Origin: Boesenbergia rotunda
Taxonomy: Eukaryota; Streptophyta; Magnoliopsida; Zingiberales; Zingiberaceae
Direction: 5' to 3'
DNA: 64,000 nucleotides
NCBI GenBank assembly: GCA_024364735.1
Contig: JAGFNQ010005198.1
Location: 59,879-123,878 of the forward strand
Shown here: positions 44,267 through 55,460 of the stretch, piece after piece
How positions within the stretch are numbered: position 1 is the stretch's first letter
How the letters are laid out: every line of letters starts with the position of its first letter
The notes under the pieces: model-generated
What the model was told of the DNA's origin: nothing
What the model saw: the letters and a program-made list of their open reading frames with translations, nothing else
Database searches by the model: none
Position numbers and translations under genes: made by a program

Positions 44267-45918
44267 TTATCTAATTATAAAAATTGTTTTGATTTTGGCT
44301 CCCCCTGGACTAAAGCCTCTGTATGGGATAGGCAAGATATGAATCTTGTCCTTGGGGATCCAAAATTGATTTGAACCAATTGGTTTAGTCAGGCACAGTT
44401 TTGGCACCCATGCCTGAACCTTAGGTCTTGACTGGTTCAGTACAGCAAAGTAAGATCTCTGCCGAGATTTGGTTCTATAGCCAAGTCCGGATCGGTTTAG
44501 AACAGACTTCTGTTTTCCAAGAATCATATCAAGGTTCTTGGAACCAAAAGTGAATCGTTCTAAGGCTGTTCTTAAGTGCTTAACTTGAGTTTTCAGGGAG
44601 GAATTCTCTGATTCAAGTTTTTCAACTTGATCAGGGGTTCCTTCCTGAAGTTTCTCAGTTAAGGCCTTAGACTCAGCTTCCTCTTTCAGGAATTTTACTT
44701 CCTGTCGGAGGGACTCGATTCGGAGTTTGGCTTTCGCCAAATCTCGGGATAGATAGGAAATAAGCGAATTCAATTGCAATTTTGAAAACCCGTTACCCTT
44801 ATTTCGCCGTTGTCGGAGAAGGTCAGCTTGCCGTCGTCCTAGTCCGAGTCTGAGTCAGTCTCGATTTGATCCGAAGCGGTCAGGGCTAGAAGATTGGACT
44901 GGGGTGCTTCTTCTTCTCCTTCTGAGGAAGACTCGTCCCAGGTTGCTTGGAGTGTCTTCTTCTTTCTGGTCTTTTTGGACTCCTTTAGGCTTGGACATTC
45001 AGTCTTGTAGTGGCCCTTCTTCTTGCATTCGTAGCAGGTTACGTTGGGCTTGTGTTTGTCAGTTGCCGGTTCAGCTTGTCCGTCATTTCTTCGGCTTGTT
45101 CTCCGTGTGTTGGTTTGGTTCTTCAACTTTTTGTAGTAGCTTCGAGCTAGCCGGACCAGTTCAGATTGATCTTCTTCTTGATCTTCTGTTTCTGAATCTG
45201 AGGTAGATTCGGGTTCAACTTGAGTTTGCTTCTTGGTCGTCTTTCCTGTTTTCCCTGCAAAGAAAGCTATACTTTTCTCGACCAAATTGCAGTTAGTCTG
45301 TTCATGCAGTTCAAGTTCAGAAAATAACTCATCTAGCTTAATTTTTGAAAGATCCCTAGAGACCTTGTATGCATCTACCATAGATGCCCACAAGGTAGTC
45401 CTAGGGAACGCGTTTAAGGCATACCTTATAAGATCACGGTTTTGAACCTGGTGACCTATTGCGTGAAGACCGTTCATCAATTCCTGGATTCTGGCATGGA
45501 GCTGAGCTGCTGTCTCGTTATCTGCCATTCTGATGGTGAAGAGCTTGTTCAGTAGCAGATCCCGTTTGCTGATCCTCATATCAGAAGTTCCTTCGTGGAG
45601 CTCGATCAGTTTAGCCCATAGCTCCTTGGCACTGTTGAATGGGCCTACGCGGTTCAGCTCCTCTTTTGTCAGTCCGCATTGAAGGGTCTGAGTTGCTTTG
45701 GCGTCAGCTTCAATCTTGCGTTTAAGGGCAGTGTCCCACTCTGAGTAGTTTTGTGGTACGCCTTCAGCATTTGTGGGAATCATCAGTCCAGACTGGATGA
45801 TTATCCACATATCCACCTGAGTTTTCAGGTGGACCTCCATTCGACTTTTCCAGTAAGGAAAGTCTTCTCCACTGAAAAGTGGAGGTCTGGCGGTGCTAAA
45901 ACCTTCTTGGATGGCCAT
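44267..45918 (-). pseudogene. E3 gag
   Basis: ATG at 45918 (MAIQEGFSTARPPLFSGEDF). The frame is open for 359 codons through the gag domain and an intact zinc knuckle CYECKKKGHYKTEC (about 45043-45002) to TAG at 44839-44841. A frameshift near 44785 is needed to continue into the coiled-coil (VEKLESENSSLKTQVKHL) and the conserved tail (WVPKLCLTK ... IFIIR). It is the best kept of the three SIRE-like gags here. Because E3 lacks pol, this product would be its only structural protein. Confidence 0.9.
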
Positions 45919-46147
45919 TTGTTACTGAAATAGCAAACAACAAAAACAACGAAACTATTCCAAGACTTGGTCTTGGATTAGTAGTGCGGGAAGAAAAAAA
46001 ACAAATTTCAAGGGGTGTTGCACCAACCTTGAAAGAAAAACTCGAACGAAAATATTTTAAAAAAAATGAGAGAGAAAACGAAAGAAATCCGAAAAATTTT
46101 CAAACTGGTGGTTGCACCAAGTTTGAATTCCCCGCTCTGATACCACT

Positions 46148-47569
46148 TATTGGATCGAGAAAGACCGATAGAGGGGGGGTGAATATCGGAAAATGTACGG
46201 ATTTAAAAGAAAGAGTAAGTGCGCGGCGGAATAAAGTCAAACAACGCAAACACCAAGGTTTTACTTGGTTCGGAGCCTGGGTCGACTCCTACTCCAAGGC
46301 CCACGGTCGTTGACCGTTTACTTTGGGCAATTCTATAGTGCGCAAAACGGTTACAGAGTGAGATTACAAAATTACTGTAAATATAAATATACACTTTGTT
46401 TTACCAACTCCCGGTGTAGATCGAGTTTCGGTGCAGTGGGAGGTTGACGGCGCTTCGTTCTTGAGTCGGGAAGTTTCCGAAGCAGAGCGCGGTCGTCAGA
46501 GCGTTTTGATGCGTTGAATGAAAGCAGTGTTCTGAAGAGGAGGGTCTAGGGCCCTTTTTATAGTGCCTGGGGGCGCCCTGGTCGACGGGGGCGCCCCCCC
46601 CCCACGTGGCAGCAGATCCACACAAGGCGCAGTCAACAACTTATCCCTTGAACCTCGGGATAAGGTCTTGACGGGGGCGCCCTGGACGCTGGGGGCGCCC
46701 TGGTTGACTCGGCCAACTCTTATCTGCAGCGCTGAAGTCTCCTGCGTAAGAGTGGCTGGGGGCGCCCTGGGCGCTGGGGGCGCCCGGGACAGCGGGGGCG
46801 CCCTGGGTGCGCAGTGCAGACGCGGCAGCAGCTTAACTCTTCAGTTGGTTTGCCATGGGGGCGCCCGGGATAGCGGGGGCGCCCTCAGAATGTACTGTCG
46901 AGGTTCATTTGCTTTGTTTGTGTTTTGTGTTCACCTTGGGCGCGCCCGGGACACTCCGGGCGCCCTGGTCAGCAGTTGCCTCTTTCCTTTGAGGCATTCT
47001 GAGCTGCAGACACACGTTCCTTCGGTCCTACTTCCAGGGTTAGTTCAAAACACAATAAAACAAATATTTAATTTAATTTATACAGCCTCAGCTGTCTTGG
47101 TTCTGACTTTGGTCTCCAAAATGGAGCCCTAGGTCGAACCGACGCCTAATGTTCCCTCAAGGGGAACGCGTCCTCACCTACTCCTCTCGGGAGAATTTAC
47201 CTGGTGCCAACCGGCTCCTCCAGTTGGACTTTTACCCGGCAGCCCTTCGCCAGGTCTTGAGTACCACGCAGTCCTTCGCTTGGTGCCTAGCAGTCTTTCG
47301 CTAGGTCTTTTCTTCTAGCAGCCCTTTGCCAGTGCCTAGCATTCCTTCGCTAGGGTTTGTCCATTCTGGCAGTCCTTCGCCAGAGCCTAGCAGTCCTTCG
47401 CTAGGGCTTTTCTTCTGGCTGGCATTCCTTTGCCAGTGCCTAGCATTCCTTCGCTAGGGCTTTTCCTGTACACTCAAGAAACTTGTTAGACAACAACTAA
47501 CCCTTAACTTTTCAACCCTTTTGCCAATATCAAAACACAGGTTTGACTTGGGTGCATTCTGCACCAACA
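46148..47569 (-). repeat. 5' LTR of E3
   Basis: 1422 bp; + strand ends TATTGGATCGAG (G-to-A in the second base) and TTCTGCACCAACA. It is very similar to 37107-38561, but with two fewer GGGGGCGCC-type units near 46756-46800. The C-rich tract is at 46596-46606. Confidence 0.92.
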
Positions 47570-48436
47570 AGAACCAAGTCCATAAGGCTAATATTGGGTA
47601 TATATTTGCTTTGTATTAGTGTATCTTGCAAGTGCCAAGAATGGAAGACAAAGCAGGGAAATCACACAGAAAGCGGCTAGAAGCTTTGAAGCCAGGCGCC
47701 CCCATCAATAGGGGCGCCTGGCTCAAAGAACAAAAGAAGCACTTTGGTCGAAGAAGGCAGAACATGCTTCCATTCAGGCACCCAGGATGATACAGGCGCC
47801 CGGGTTCATGTAGGCGCCCGGGTCAAAGGTTTTATCAGCTACGACGAGTTCGGTGCGGGGATAAGGTTTGACCGAGCCCTATGGGGCGTCCCCATCATCA
47901 CAGGCGCCCGTATGAAGCCTATAAAAGTGGCCTCGACCCCTCATCTTCAAACACAACTTTCCGGAACGATTCTGAGCTCTTGGACTGACGACAAAGCGCT
48001 AAAGACGAGGTTCTACGTCCGGGAGGCTCCAGGAGGAAGTGCGCAGCACTTCGGAGGTCCAGATCAGCCGAGGCTTCGACCTTAATCATTTTGGTTTGAA
48101 TTTATATTCTGCAAGTAATTTATCTATCTTTGTGATTGCAATTATTGTATTGTAAGACGGGTTTTCTCCACCTCCGGAAATTCTGGAAAGGAGACCAATA
48201 GTGGACTCACGCCGAGTACATAGGCCTTGGACGTACTGACCCTGGGGGGTTGGGAACCAAGTAAATAAATCCCGCGTGTCTGCTGTGCTGTCTTTTTTTT
48301 TTGTTTATTTTCCGCTACACTAACACTCTGTTTAAGAACGAACCAACAAGTTTTTCTACTAAGTTTCCGCGACAAGTTTTCGGTCAATATTCACCCCCCC
48401 CCCCCACTCTATCAACGGCACCGGTCCTACAGAGTC

Positions 48437-49112
48437 ATCCTCCGAAGAAGAAGAAGAAGCTCCGCACTCGAATCTCCTCACTTTGACCGCCTCGGAAAAC
48501 ATCGACTCCGGAATGGAATCAGAACCGGATAAGGACATCAGCACTGGAAAACTCTCAATCTCGGAGGATGGACAAATCACGGTAAGAGGTTATCCAGAAT
48601 CTGAACTATATGATTGAATTTCTTACTTGTCACAAAAATTAGCAAAAGCCAACATCCAGGTTGAATCCCTCCGACAGGAAGTCAAAGTCCGGAAGGAGGA
48701 AGTCAGCTCGAGTTCCTTGACCAAACTAGTTCAAGAAGGAAACTCAACTCAAGTTCAAAAGCTTGAGGAAGAGAATTCCTTCTTGAAAACTCAAGTCATG
48801 GAACTCAGAGTTGCCTTAGAACGATTCACTTCGGGTTCCAAGAATCTTGACATGATTCTTGGAAAATAAAAGGCTGTTCTAAATCGATCCAGACTAGGCT
48901 ATCGAACCAAATCGCGACAACGGTCTTACTATTCCGTATTGAACCAGCCTAGAACTCGAGTCCAAGCATGGGTCCCAAAGCTTTGTTTGAATAAACAAGC
49001 TGGGCCAAACCAATATTGGATCCCCAAGGACAAGATTCACATCTTGCCTAACCCTTATCGAGGCTTCAGTCCAAGGGGAGCCAATATAAAAACCATCTTT
49101 ATAATTAGATGA
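48437..49112 (+). pseudogene. E1 gag, second part
   Basis: Continues the frame of 35474-36462 in the same phase: the acidic segment, then the coiled coil (VQKLEEENSFLKTQVMELRV) and the conserved tail WVPKLCLNK ... IFIIR, ending with TGA at 49110-49112. Further stops: TGA 48615-48617 and TAA 48867-48869. Confidence 0.88.
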
Positions 49113-50219
49113 TTTTTTTTGCTTGCTTGTTGCTTGTTTATTTTTGCAATCTCCTTATTATGCATAGATTGAGGGATGGTTAGTTTATGGACAAAAGATT
49201 TACTTAAAATTTGAACAACATAGTATTAGGTGGAGGTGAGATGATGGTACGTTAGGGAAGTCTTTCTAATAAGGTCAAGTAAGCTAAGGTGTACCCTACT
49301 TGATTTGTTTAGTCTGGTGGAACTAGCCGAAGCTACCGATTCAAAACCTAAGCTAGTTAGACCAAAATTTTTTAAGAAGTAATTTGAAAATGATCTTTCG
49401 GTAAAAGGCTTTGTCAAGGAAAGGGTTGTTGCTCCAATAAGGCTACGGCCAAAGAAGACCTCTGTGCCTCGCCAAGACCTGGAAGCCAATTATCAAAACC
49501 CAAATTCAATTTTCTATTTGATAAATTTGAATCTAACACAAATTTTAACTAAATCTTAGATTCAACATTAATTCAAAGATAAAATTAATACTTCTCACAA
49601 AAATAGATAAGGAAACCTATTTTGTCACCTAGAATTGGGCGAGATGTCTAGGACTTAATAATATAGTTCAACTCAATCAATGAACATTTTCTAAAATTCA
49701 TCTTTTTCCTAAAATTAACTCTACATTTTTTTAAAAAAAAATTAATATTACACTCAACATTTTTTTCAAAAATTAAATTTACTTCATTTTTTTAATAATG
49801 TCAAAATTAACTCATCAAACTAAGTCTTGAATATAATTATACTAAGACTTGATTAACTTAATTATTGATTGGTCAAACCTGTTCAACACGGTCAAACCTG
49901 GTCAATGGTCAAACTTGGTCAACGGTCAAACCTAGTCAACACGGGCGCCCAAGACCTTACGGACACCCCTTACTTTTTTGTACTTCAAGGCAGTCAAACC
50001 TGCCAAAAAGTCTGACCACCCTGATTCAGGCGCTCGAGAAGCTCTCGGGCGCCTCACCTCTGTCACGGGCTCCTCACCACTCTCACGGGCGCCCGTTAAG
50101 CTCTTTATAAGCACCTCATCACATCTTATTCACCACACCAACCGAGCTCCCCTCATATTCTTCTCCCTTCTAAGGCGCCTTAGAGCTCTACACTCATCCT
50201 CGATCACTCCAGATTCATA
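49113..50219 (+). other. Gag-to-ORF2 spacer and internal promoter region of E1
   Basis: 49200-49640 matches the S1 and E3 spacers. 49860-49945 has tandem GGTCAAACCTGGTCAA words. 49940-50098 has GGGCGCC-type palindromes, followed by TTTATAAG (50104-50111). The order is the same as in E3. Confidence 0.7.
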
Positions 50220-50510
50220 ATGCCGCCCTGCTATGATTTAATTATGCATTTACGGTTGATGTTTCAATTTAATTTCATTAAGTAAATGCATAGTGTTCTA
50301 CTTGTTTAGTAAACGCCGAGTTACGCAATCCGACACCGGGGCCGAGCCTTGCCCAGATCTTAGGTTCCCCACCCTAGCCTTATTCAACAAATTCGCACAA
50401 ACCACCTATAAACACATTAAGACGTACTATCTAAATAGAAGCATTTTTATTCAATCTTGCCCACTCGCTATAGATGTCATTAACTTTTGTCAGCTCGACC
50501 AACTTGTTTA
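50220..50510 (+). pseudogene. E1 ORF2, truncated
   Basis: ATGCCGCCCTG at 50220-50230 is the counterpart of E3's 11-nt exon 1, but the donor reads CTATGA instead of GTATGA. The acceptor TGTTTAG ends at 50309, and exon 2 reads KRRVTQSDTGAEPCPDLRFP, then NKFAQTTYKHIKTYYLNR and VINFCQLDQLV, parallel to E3 residue by residue in many places. It is cut at about 50510, where LTR sequence of the X family starts. Only about the first 70 residues remain. Confidence 0.7.
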
Positions 50511-51211
50511 TTAATTTAAATTACTGACAATTAAAGTAATTATCCTCTTGATCCTTGATTATTACCACTCAACCTTTTCATCATGTCGGACCATAGTCCA
50601 CTTGCAAGATTTGACATGATGATTTTTTTGAGCTCACCAAGGGGGCATCATCATCCCAACTCATCAGGACACAGATTTCATCAATAATCAACGGCATACC
50701 ACATAATTAATATTATTTTCTAATTTACCGAGTCTATCGATTTAAAAGAACAAATCTCGCTCATTGGTAAGTCAAAGAAATAATAATTAATTATACGTGC
50801 CCATTTTTATTTTGGGATTAAGAGATCGTACTCCATAATATATATCCGAGGTCTAATCCAATTTATAAAGTAAGTACAAAATTGGATGACCTCTCTTTTG
50901 GTCCTACTCAATACACACAAAGTACACTAGTGTAATTCTATGGATAAGACAAACCACACCAAATTACACTACAACCATTCCAATGGTTTGTCCAACTCCA
51001 TCTCGGTTGTGAGCCTATTACTTATACTTCTATAAGGAACTTGATAACGTGATCTTCTGTGCAACACCACGTACCATGTTATCTACAATGCAAAATATGA
51101 GACATTTTGTGCATATACTAATATAAATATGCACCATGTGATTTTGCGATTCTCTTTCAAAATGTAGATGTATTTTATCCAAAAGCAAAGCTTTAAGTAT
51201 ACATCCTAACA
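50511..51211 (-). repeat. LTR fragment of the X/Y family, probably the 5' LTR of X
   Basis: On the minus strand it begins TGTTAGGATGTATACTTAAAG at 51211 and follows the Y LTR for 700 bp to about the counterpart of 18890, where it stops against E1. Its place and orientation fit the U3 part of the 5' LTR of X, with the junction and the right half of E1 deleted together. Confidence 0.6.
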
Positions 51212-51925
51212 ACTATGACAATGTAGGACCTTGTCCTTCTATCCTCAATATCTAGATTAACCAATGAGGCATAGACCATATCATCCTCAATATCTAGATT
51301 AACCAATGAGGCATAGACCATCATATGGGAGGGATAGATCTCATCTATATCACTCACATCCCTCCGCATAATTTATTACATACCCAGTGATTACCTTTAT
51401 AGTCTACCCTGTTACGGATGACATTTGACGATACCAAAGTAGACAACTCCTTATGTAGGAAACCGTAGTGACTTCAGATCTAAGGACTATTCATACTAAT
51501 AGTCACATAAGAGAGTTTATGACACTCATATGACAATCTATGAAACTTTCTCATGTCGGGTCAATTCAGTATACATTCTCTAATGTATACCCATATGTCA
51601 ACTTGATATCATATATCCCTGACTTGTGAGCTCAAGTTATTAATTGACCTACATACTAGTCTCCATACATTAATATTATCCCTGAATATTAATGCTTGAC
51701 TAGGAATAGTTTAGTATAGTGTTCTCTACATCATCTCCCTATCGATTCAACCAATCGATATAATATAAGTATGGACCTACTACCCAATGACATTATTATA
51801 TTTAGTTATTTGGCACAAATATAAAATAAGTATAATAACCAAACTTTACCTTTATTAATAATAGAATATGATACAAAAGTCCCTAGTCAATCATCACATA
51901 ATTAGCTCTAAGGCTCCTACTAACA
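51212..51925 (-). repeat. Probable LTR of a further copia element
   Basis: On the minus strand it begins TGTTAGTAGGAGCC at 51925. No coding frame. A 39-bp unit starting ATCCTCAATATCTAGATTAA is tandemly duplicated at about 51240-51318. The other end is not clear. Confidence 0.4.
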
Positions 51926-51944
51926 CAAATCAATTAAAAATTGG

Positions 51945-51945
<1 letters not shown>

Positions 51946-51998
<53 letters not shown>
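51946..51998. repeat. TA microsatellite
   Basis: About 26 uninterrupted TA units in AT-rich DNA. Confidence 0.95.
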
Positions 51999-52004
<6 letters not shown>

Positions 52005-53639
52005 GTGATCGCACACACGTGTTACGTGTGTAATATAATGGATGAATATGCATAAATTTAATCTCACCCTATGGTAAGAATTTATTTAGTTATAAATTAA
52101 AATTTTAATTTAAGAATTTTTAAAGTATAATTTAAAATTAAAATTAAAATTATCTTTTTTGAATTTGATAAATTATTTTGTAAATTTTTAATTTTAGATT
52201 AAGTTTTGGATTTTTATTTTTAAGAATTGTAATTATAGATTTATCTTTTGAATTTATACTTTTAAGATTCATGATTTTATTTTCTTAATTTTTAGAATTT
52301 AAAGGATAAGAAGTTGAAATTATTAATAAGCCTTTAAATTATTTTCGATATGAAAAGAAAAAGGACATTAACGTAATTTAATTTTAGACTTTACCAAATC
52401 AATTGAGAGTTGGTTAGTAAAAGGTTCATATTCTTAATTAAATAGTGAGATAAATAAAGAAGAATCAATTTGAAAATTAAATAGACTAGTATTTTGTTTT
52501 AAAGCTATGATACACTAAGTGAAAAAACTCAATGAAATATTCAATGAATGATGTGACACTTTGTATGCACACGTCCGATTAATGCTCGACACCATCGGCG
52601 GCCTCTGGCCGCCGTCCCGAATCAAACTATATCCTGGGGAGCACGGTGAAACCGTCGGAGATCGCTGCATGTAAAGTATCATGTCATTCACTAAGTTTTT
52701 CCTTAAGATTTTTCATTGAGCATATCATTTTTCTTTGTTTTACATCCTTTGAAAGTATTATCGATGTGTGAGGGGAAGGATGCCAGATAATTGTAGGAGG
52801 AGGAAAAGGGCGGACATTTTTAAGAATCAATTCGTATAAAAGAGCTAGAGTCCATTAGATTTTACAAAATAAAATATACAATTACAAAAATTACAACAAA
52901 TAAAATTAAAATTAAAATTAAAACTAAATAATATAATTAATATTAAAATATCACAAAGTAGGAGCCCAGTGCCTATACCTTGAGTCGACACTGATTTCAA
53001 ATTTCTGCTGCGTAATCTAATTGACACAAAAAAAAGTCATTCTTCGTCCTCCTCTGGCTTTATTGGTCCCAACAATTTTTTAATGTCAACATAGCAGGAT
53101 TGATTTTCTTCAAATGGCGGATATACTCTTATATGTATTTAAAATGACACTTCAACTTATCTCCAATTCATTACTACATAAATCACAATCATCAATTTCA
53201 ATAAAAATTGTTGTCTTTTGTTAATAACTTTTTTATATATCGAATCGATACGAACTTAACGGTTATAATATATGAGTCCCATTTGGACTGATCCAGAAAA
53301 ATGGTCAGAAAAATATATTGTAGATTACACAACTAGGTTGCAATAAAATTGGGAAAATATTTGAAATTTTAAGGATGATTATGACTTATTGCCAAACAAA
53401 TAATGTGGATTAGTTGGCAGGATACATGTGTCTGTTCAAATTAGGTTAATATTATAAGTGCGTGCCTCAATAATTTAAACAATAATAATCCAATGAACAC
53501 TATGTTTTAAAATAATATTCCACAGGATTATACTCAATAGGCTTTTATTTTTCTATGCACCACATTTAATAGTAGTAATAGTAATACTATTCGTGCTGTT
53601 TTTGAGTTTTAAATCCCATAAATTTACCTCCTCCTCCTC
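51999..53639. other. AT-rich low-copy intergenic DNA
   Basis: No gene is seen. Apart from the MITE candidate at 52520-52730 it holds ATT/AAT-rich runs (for example AAATTAAAATTAAAATTAAAA at about 52900-52925). It lies directly upstream of the lectin pseudogene. Confidence 0.6.
52520..52730. mobile_element. MITE candidate
   Basis: The left stretch (CAATGAATGATGTGACACTT and neighbours, about 52525-52575) and the complement of the right stretch (about 52670-52727) match imperfectly over some 45 bp, giving terminal inverted repeats. Between them lies GC-rich DNA with the perfect hairpin CGGCGGCCTCTGGCCGCCG (52591-52609). No transposase and no clear TSD. Confidence 0.4.
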
Positions 53640-53648
53640 CATAAATAG
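53640..53648 (+). promoter_or_regulatory. TATA box of the lectin gene
   Basis: CATAAATAG, 72 nt upstream of the ATG at 53721, after a CTC-rich stretch. Position and sequence are normal for a plant gene. Confidence 0.55.
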
Positions 53649-53720
53649 ATGGGTCTTGCATGATACTCAGAACAAGCAATCACTTGACTGAAGTGAGTGA
53701 TATCCGTAGCTTAGCTAGCC

Positions 53721-54224
53721 ATGGCTGCTCTTGTTACGCTCTCTGCTGTCCTCCTCCTGCCTTTCTCCATGGCCAACAACATTCTCTATGAAGGCGAAAC
53801 GCTGAAGAGCGGCAAATCCCTCACCGAAGGGGTCTATACACTCACCATGCAGACCAACTGCAACCTCGTGCTGACCGACAACGGCCACGCCGTGTGGTCC
53901 TCTAATACCGGCGGCAAAGGCACCAGCTGCTACCTCAGCGTGCAGACCGACGGCAACCTCGTCATCTACGACAAGGCCGGCAATGTTATTTGGTCTAGCG
54001 GCACCTGGTCCCGTTGGGGGGGCCCCTACATCCTCATCCTGCAGCGCAACCGCAACGTCGTCTAGTACGACTCCAAGTGGTCCACCAACACCTACACCGC
54101 CAATTCCGAAGACGTCGTGATCGTCAAAAGGGGCCACAACGATACTGGCATTACGGCGGAGATGGTCGTACCGGCGGCGGATGAGCCCACGAACAGAAAA
54201 ATCACCATGGTGACTAATAATTAG
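53721..54224 (+). pseudogene. GNA-type mannose-binding lectin, one in-frame TAG
   Basis: The frame has 167 positions and no intron. Residues 1-18 are a signal peptide (cleavage likely after SMA). Residues 19 to about 127 are a bulb-type lectin domain (PF01453) with the disulfide pair Cys47 and Cys70. Of the three QxDxNxVxY sugar sites, the first (44-52) is degraded (QTNCNLVLT), the second (75-83) is intact (QTDGNLVIY), and the third (108-116) is QRNRNVV-stop-Y. The TAG (54063-54065) falls on the variable residue of that third site. Downstream the frame stays open 52 codons to a natural TAG, including a C-terminal propeptide-like tail, so the break looks young. The family binds mannose glycans, as storage or defence proteins. 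Codon use is GC-rich compared with the surroundings. A sequencing error or allele is possible. Confidence 0.88.
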
Positions 54225-54920
54225 TTGGCTTCACCACGAACTATGAGGGGATCACTTTTAAATAAAAACGAACGAGAGACGAGGCATAAATAATTATCTA
54301 CTTATGTGATAGCCTCCACCATGCATGAACGAGGCTAGGCATAAATAATTACTTACGTGTGTGTTAGCCTCCCTCGTTTGTATGTTGTGCTTACTGTTAA
54401 GTAAATGTGAGTCGATCGATCCACCTAATTATCTTGTTTTCTGCCACCGCGTGGATGGTTGCAAAACTTGAAAACTAGTATAGTTTAAAAACTAGCTATG
54501 AGTCACTACTTGCTCTGTTTTTTTTAAAGTTGAATTACGTTGAAAAAAGAAAAACAACTAATTAAAGGAATCTAATAGCACATATAAATTGAAATAACAA
54601 AAATTAATACAAGGTGGAACCTAATTACCCTTCCAACATTGATAATATTATTGGCGATGGTTTGAGATTTTGGAGGAGAAGGTTTTTTAAAATTTTAGAG
54701 ACCATCTCTACTTGAAATACAAATTTTAACTTAAAATAGTGGATAGTTATTCAAATATAATAAATAATAATTATTTTTGGTCATGGGGTAATGTGTCATC
54801 CTATCGATAATAGTTTTTAATTTCTTTTTTTAATTAATATTTATTGTCTTTCACATAACTTTAATAAAAATATTTTAATCATAAATTATTTAATATATAA
54901 ATTAACTTTATTTTAATTCT
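54225..54920. other. Lectin 3' flank, AT-rich
   Basis: AAATAAAAACG at about 54260 could serve as polyadenylation signal. GGCATAAATAATTA is repeated near 54283 and 54339, within an imperfect duplication (AACGAGG...). No other gene is seen. Confidence 0.55.
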
Positions 54921-54950
54921 AACTAGTATAATACCCGTGCGATGCACGAA
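54921..54950 (-). mobile_element. Helitron-like 3' terminus
   Basis: On the minus strand a short hairpin CGTGC-ATC-GCACG is followed by GGTATTATA and CTAGT, then T. This fits the Helitron 3' end (hairpin about 10 nt before CTRRT, insertion into AT). If correct, the element extends rightward from 54923 and could include the U2 gene, but no 5' TC end was recognised. Confidence 0.45.
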
Positions 54951-55180
54951 AATCTTACATAATTCAAATAACATGTTTAGTGATAATATATATATGTCAA
55001 TTTTTATTATTAAATGAAAAATTAAAATGAAAAGTAATTTTATTTCATTGTGGATTCATATGAATATAAGATATAGTATTATTTTTTATAATATAAGATA
55101 TTAATAGTGATCATAAGTTTTATAAGGGTGATGGATGTGGATGCGATTTAAAGTTTACTTTGCTTTGATAGGGGTGTGTA

Positions 55181-55190
55181 GTTTACTTTG
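55181..55190 (-). terminator. snRNA 3' box
   Basis: On the minus strand CAAAGTAAAC, close to the plant snRNA 3'-end signal CA(N0-3)AGTNNAA, begins about 10 nt after the U2 3' end. A second copy lies about 30 nt further (55153-55162). Confidence 0.6.
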
Positions 55191-55199
55191 CTTTAATAG

Positions 55200-55394
55200 T
55201 GGTGTGTCAGGCATATGCTATAGTGCAACACACAGGCAACACATGAAAACCCTAATAGCAAGCTACTGTGACGGGTCATCCCCCGTATAAAAATTAATTT
55301 AATATCAAAGTGGACCAATGACCCATATATCAGATATTAAACTGATAAGAACAGATACTACACTTGATCTTAGCCAAAAGGTCGAGAAAGGTAT
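55200..55394 (-). ncRNA. U2: U2 spliceosomal snRNA
   Basis: About 195 nt. The 5' end ATACCTTTCTCG is at 55394. The branch-point recognition element GTGTAGTATCTGTTCTTATC is intact, followed by the stem-loop II region, an Sm-type site (AATTTTTAT) and the 3' half with TAGCTTGCTA and GTTGCACTA, as in plant U2. Compared with the plant consensus I recall, there are transitions: CTCGACC for CTCGGCC in stem-loop I (one lost pair), and GGGTC/GGTCC in stem-loop IIb (pairs become G-U). It may be a divergent functional variant or an early pseudogene. It directs branch-point recognition in the major spliceosome. Confidence 0.9.
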
Positions 55395-55419
55395 GAGTTG
55401 CTTTACCGTTGTTTGTTCA

Positions 55420-55427
55420 TTTTTATA
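55420..55427 (-). promoter_or_regulatory. U2 TATA box
   Basis: TATAAAAA on the minus strand, starting 33 nt upstream of the U2 5' end. Confidence 0.75.
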
Positions 55428-55460
55428 ATTGTTCTGTGTGTAATTCGTCTTGGTAATTTC

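Larger units (their letters stand above)
37107..47569 (-). mobile_element. Non-autonomous SIRE-like element E3 (gag plus ORF2, no pol)
   Basis: The 10,463-bp element has LTRs 37107-38561 and 46148-47569. Its TSD is AGAGC (37102-37106) and AGAAC (47570-47574), one mismatch. Minus-strand order: LTR, PBS (46134-46147), gag (45918-44267), spacer, GC palindromes, an internal TATA box, spliced ORF2 (42830-41529), long noncoding tail with an inserted palindromic element, polypurine tract, LTR. No protease, integrase, RT or RNase H is found, so it would depend on an autonomous relative such as S1. Confidence 0.9.
36463..48431 (+). repeat. Solo LTR E2, carrying element E3
   Basis: Left part 36463-37106 starts TATTGGTGCAAG; right part 47575-48431 ends CGGTCCTACA. 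The TSD GAGTC is perfect (36458-36462 and 48432-48436). Net length is about 1.5 kb. The left part has the diverged hairpin array (36590-36960), and the right part has GGCGCC palindromes (47694-47910) and TATAAAAG at about 47920. Frames such as 47744-48085 are LTR sequence, not genes. Confidence 0.9.

Noticed and set aside
47744..48085. 113-residue frame on the + strand
   Set aside because: Lies wholly in the right half of solo LTR E2 across its palindromes and TATA region; no domain seen.
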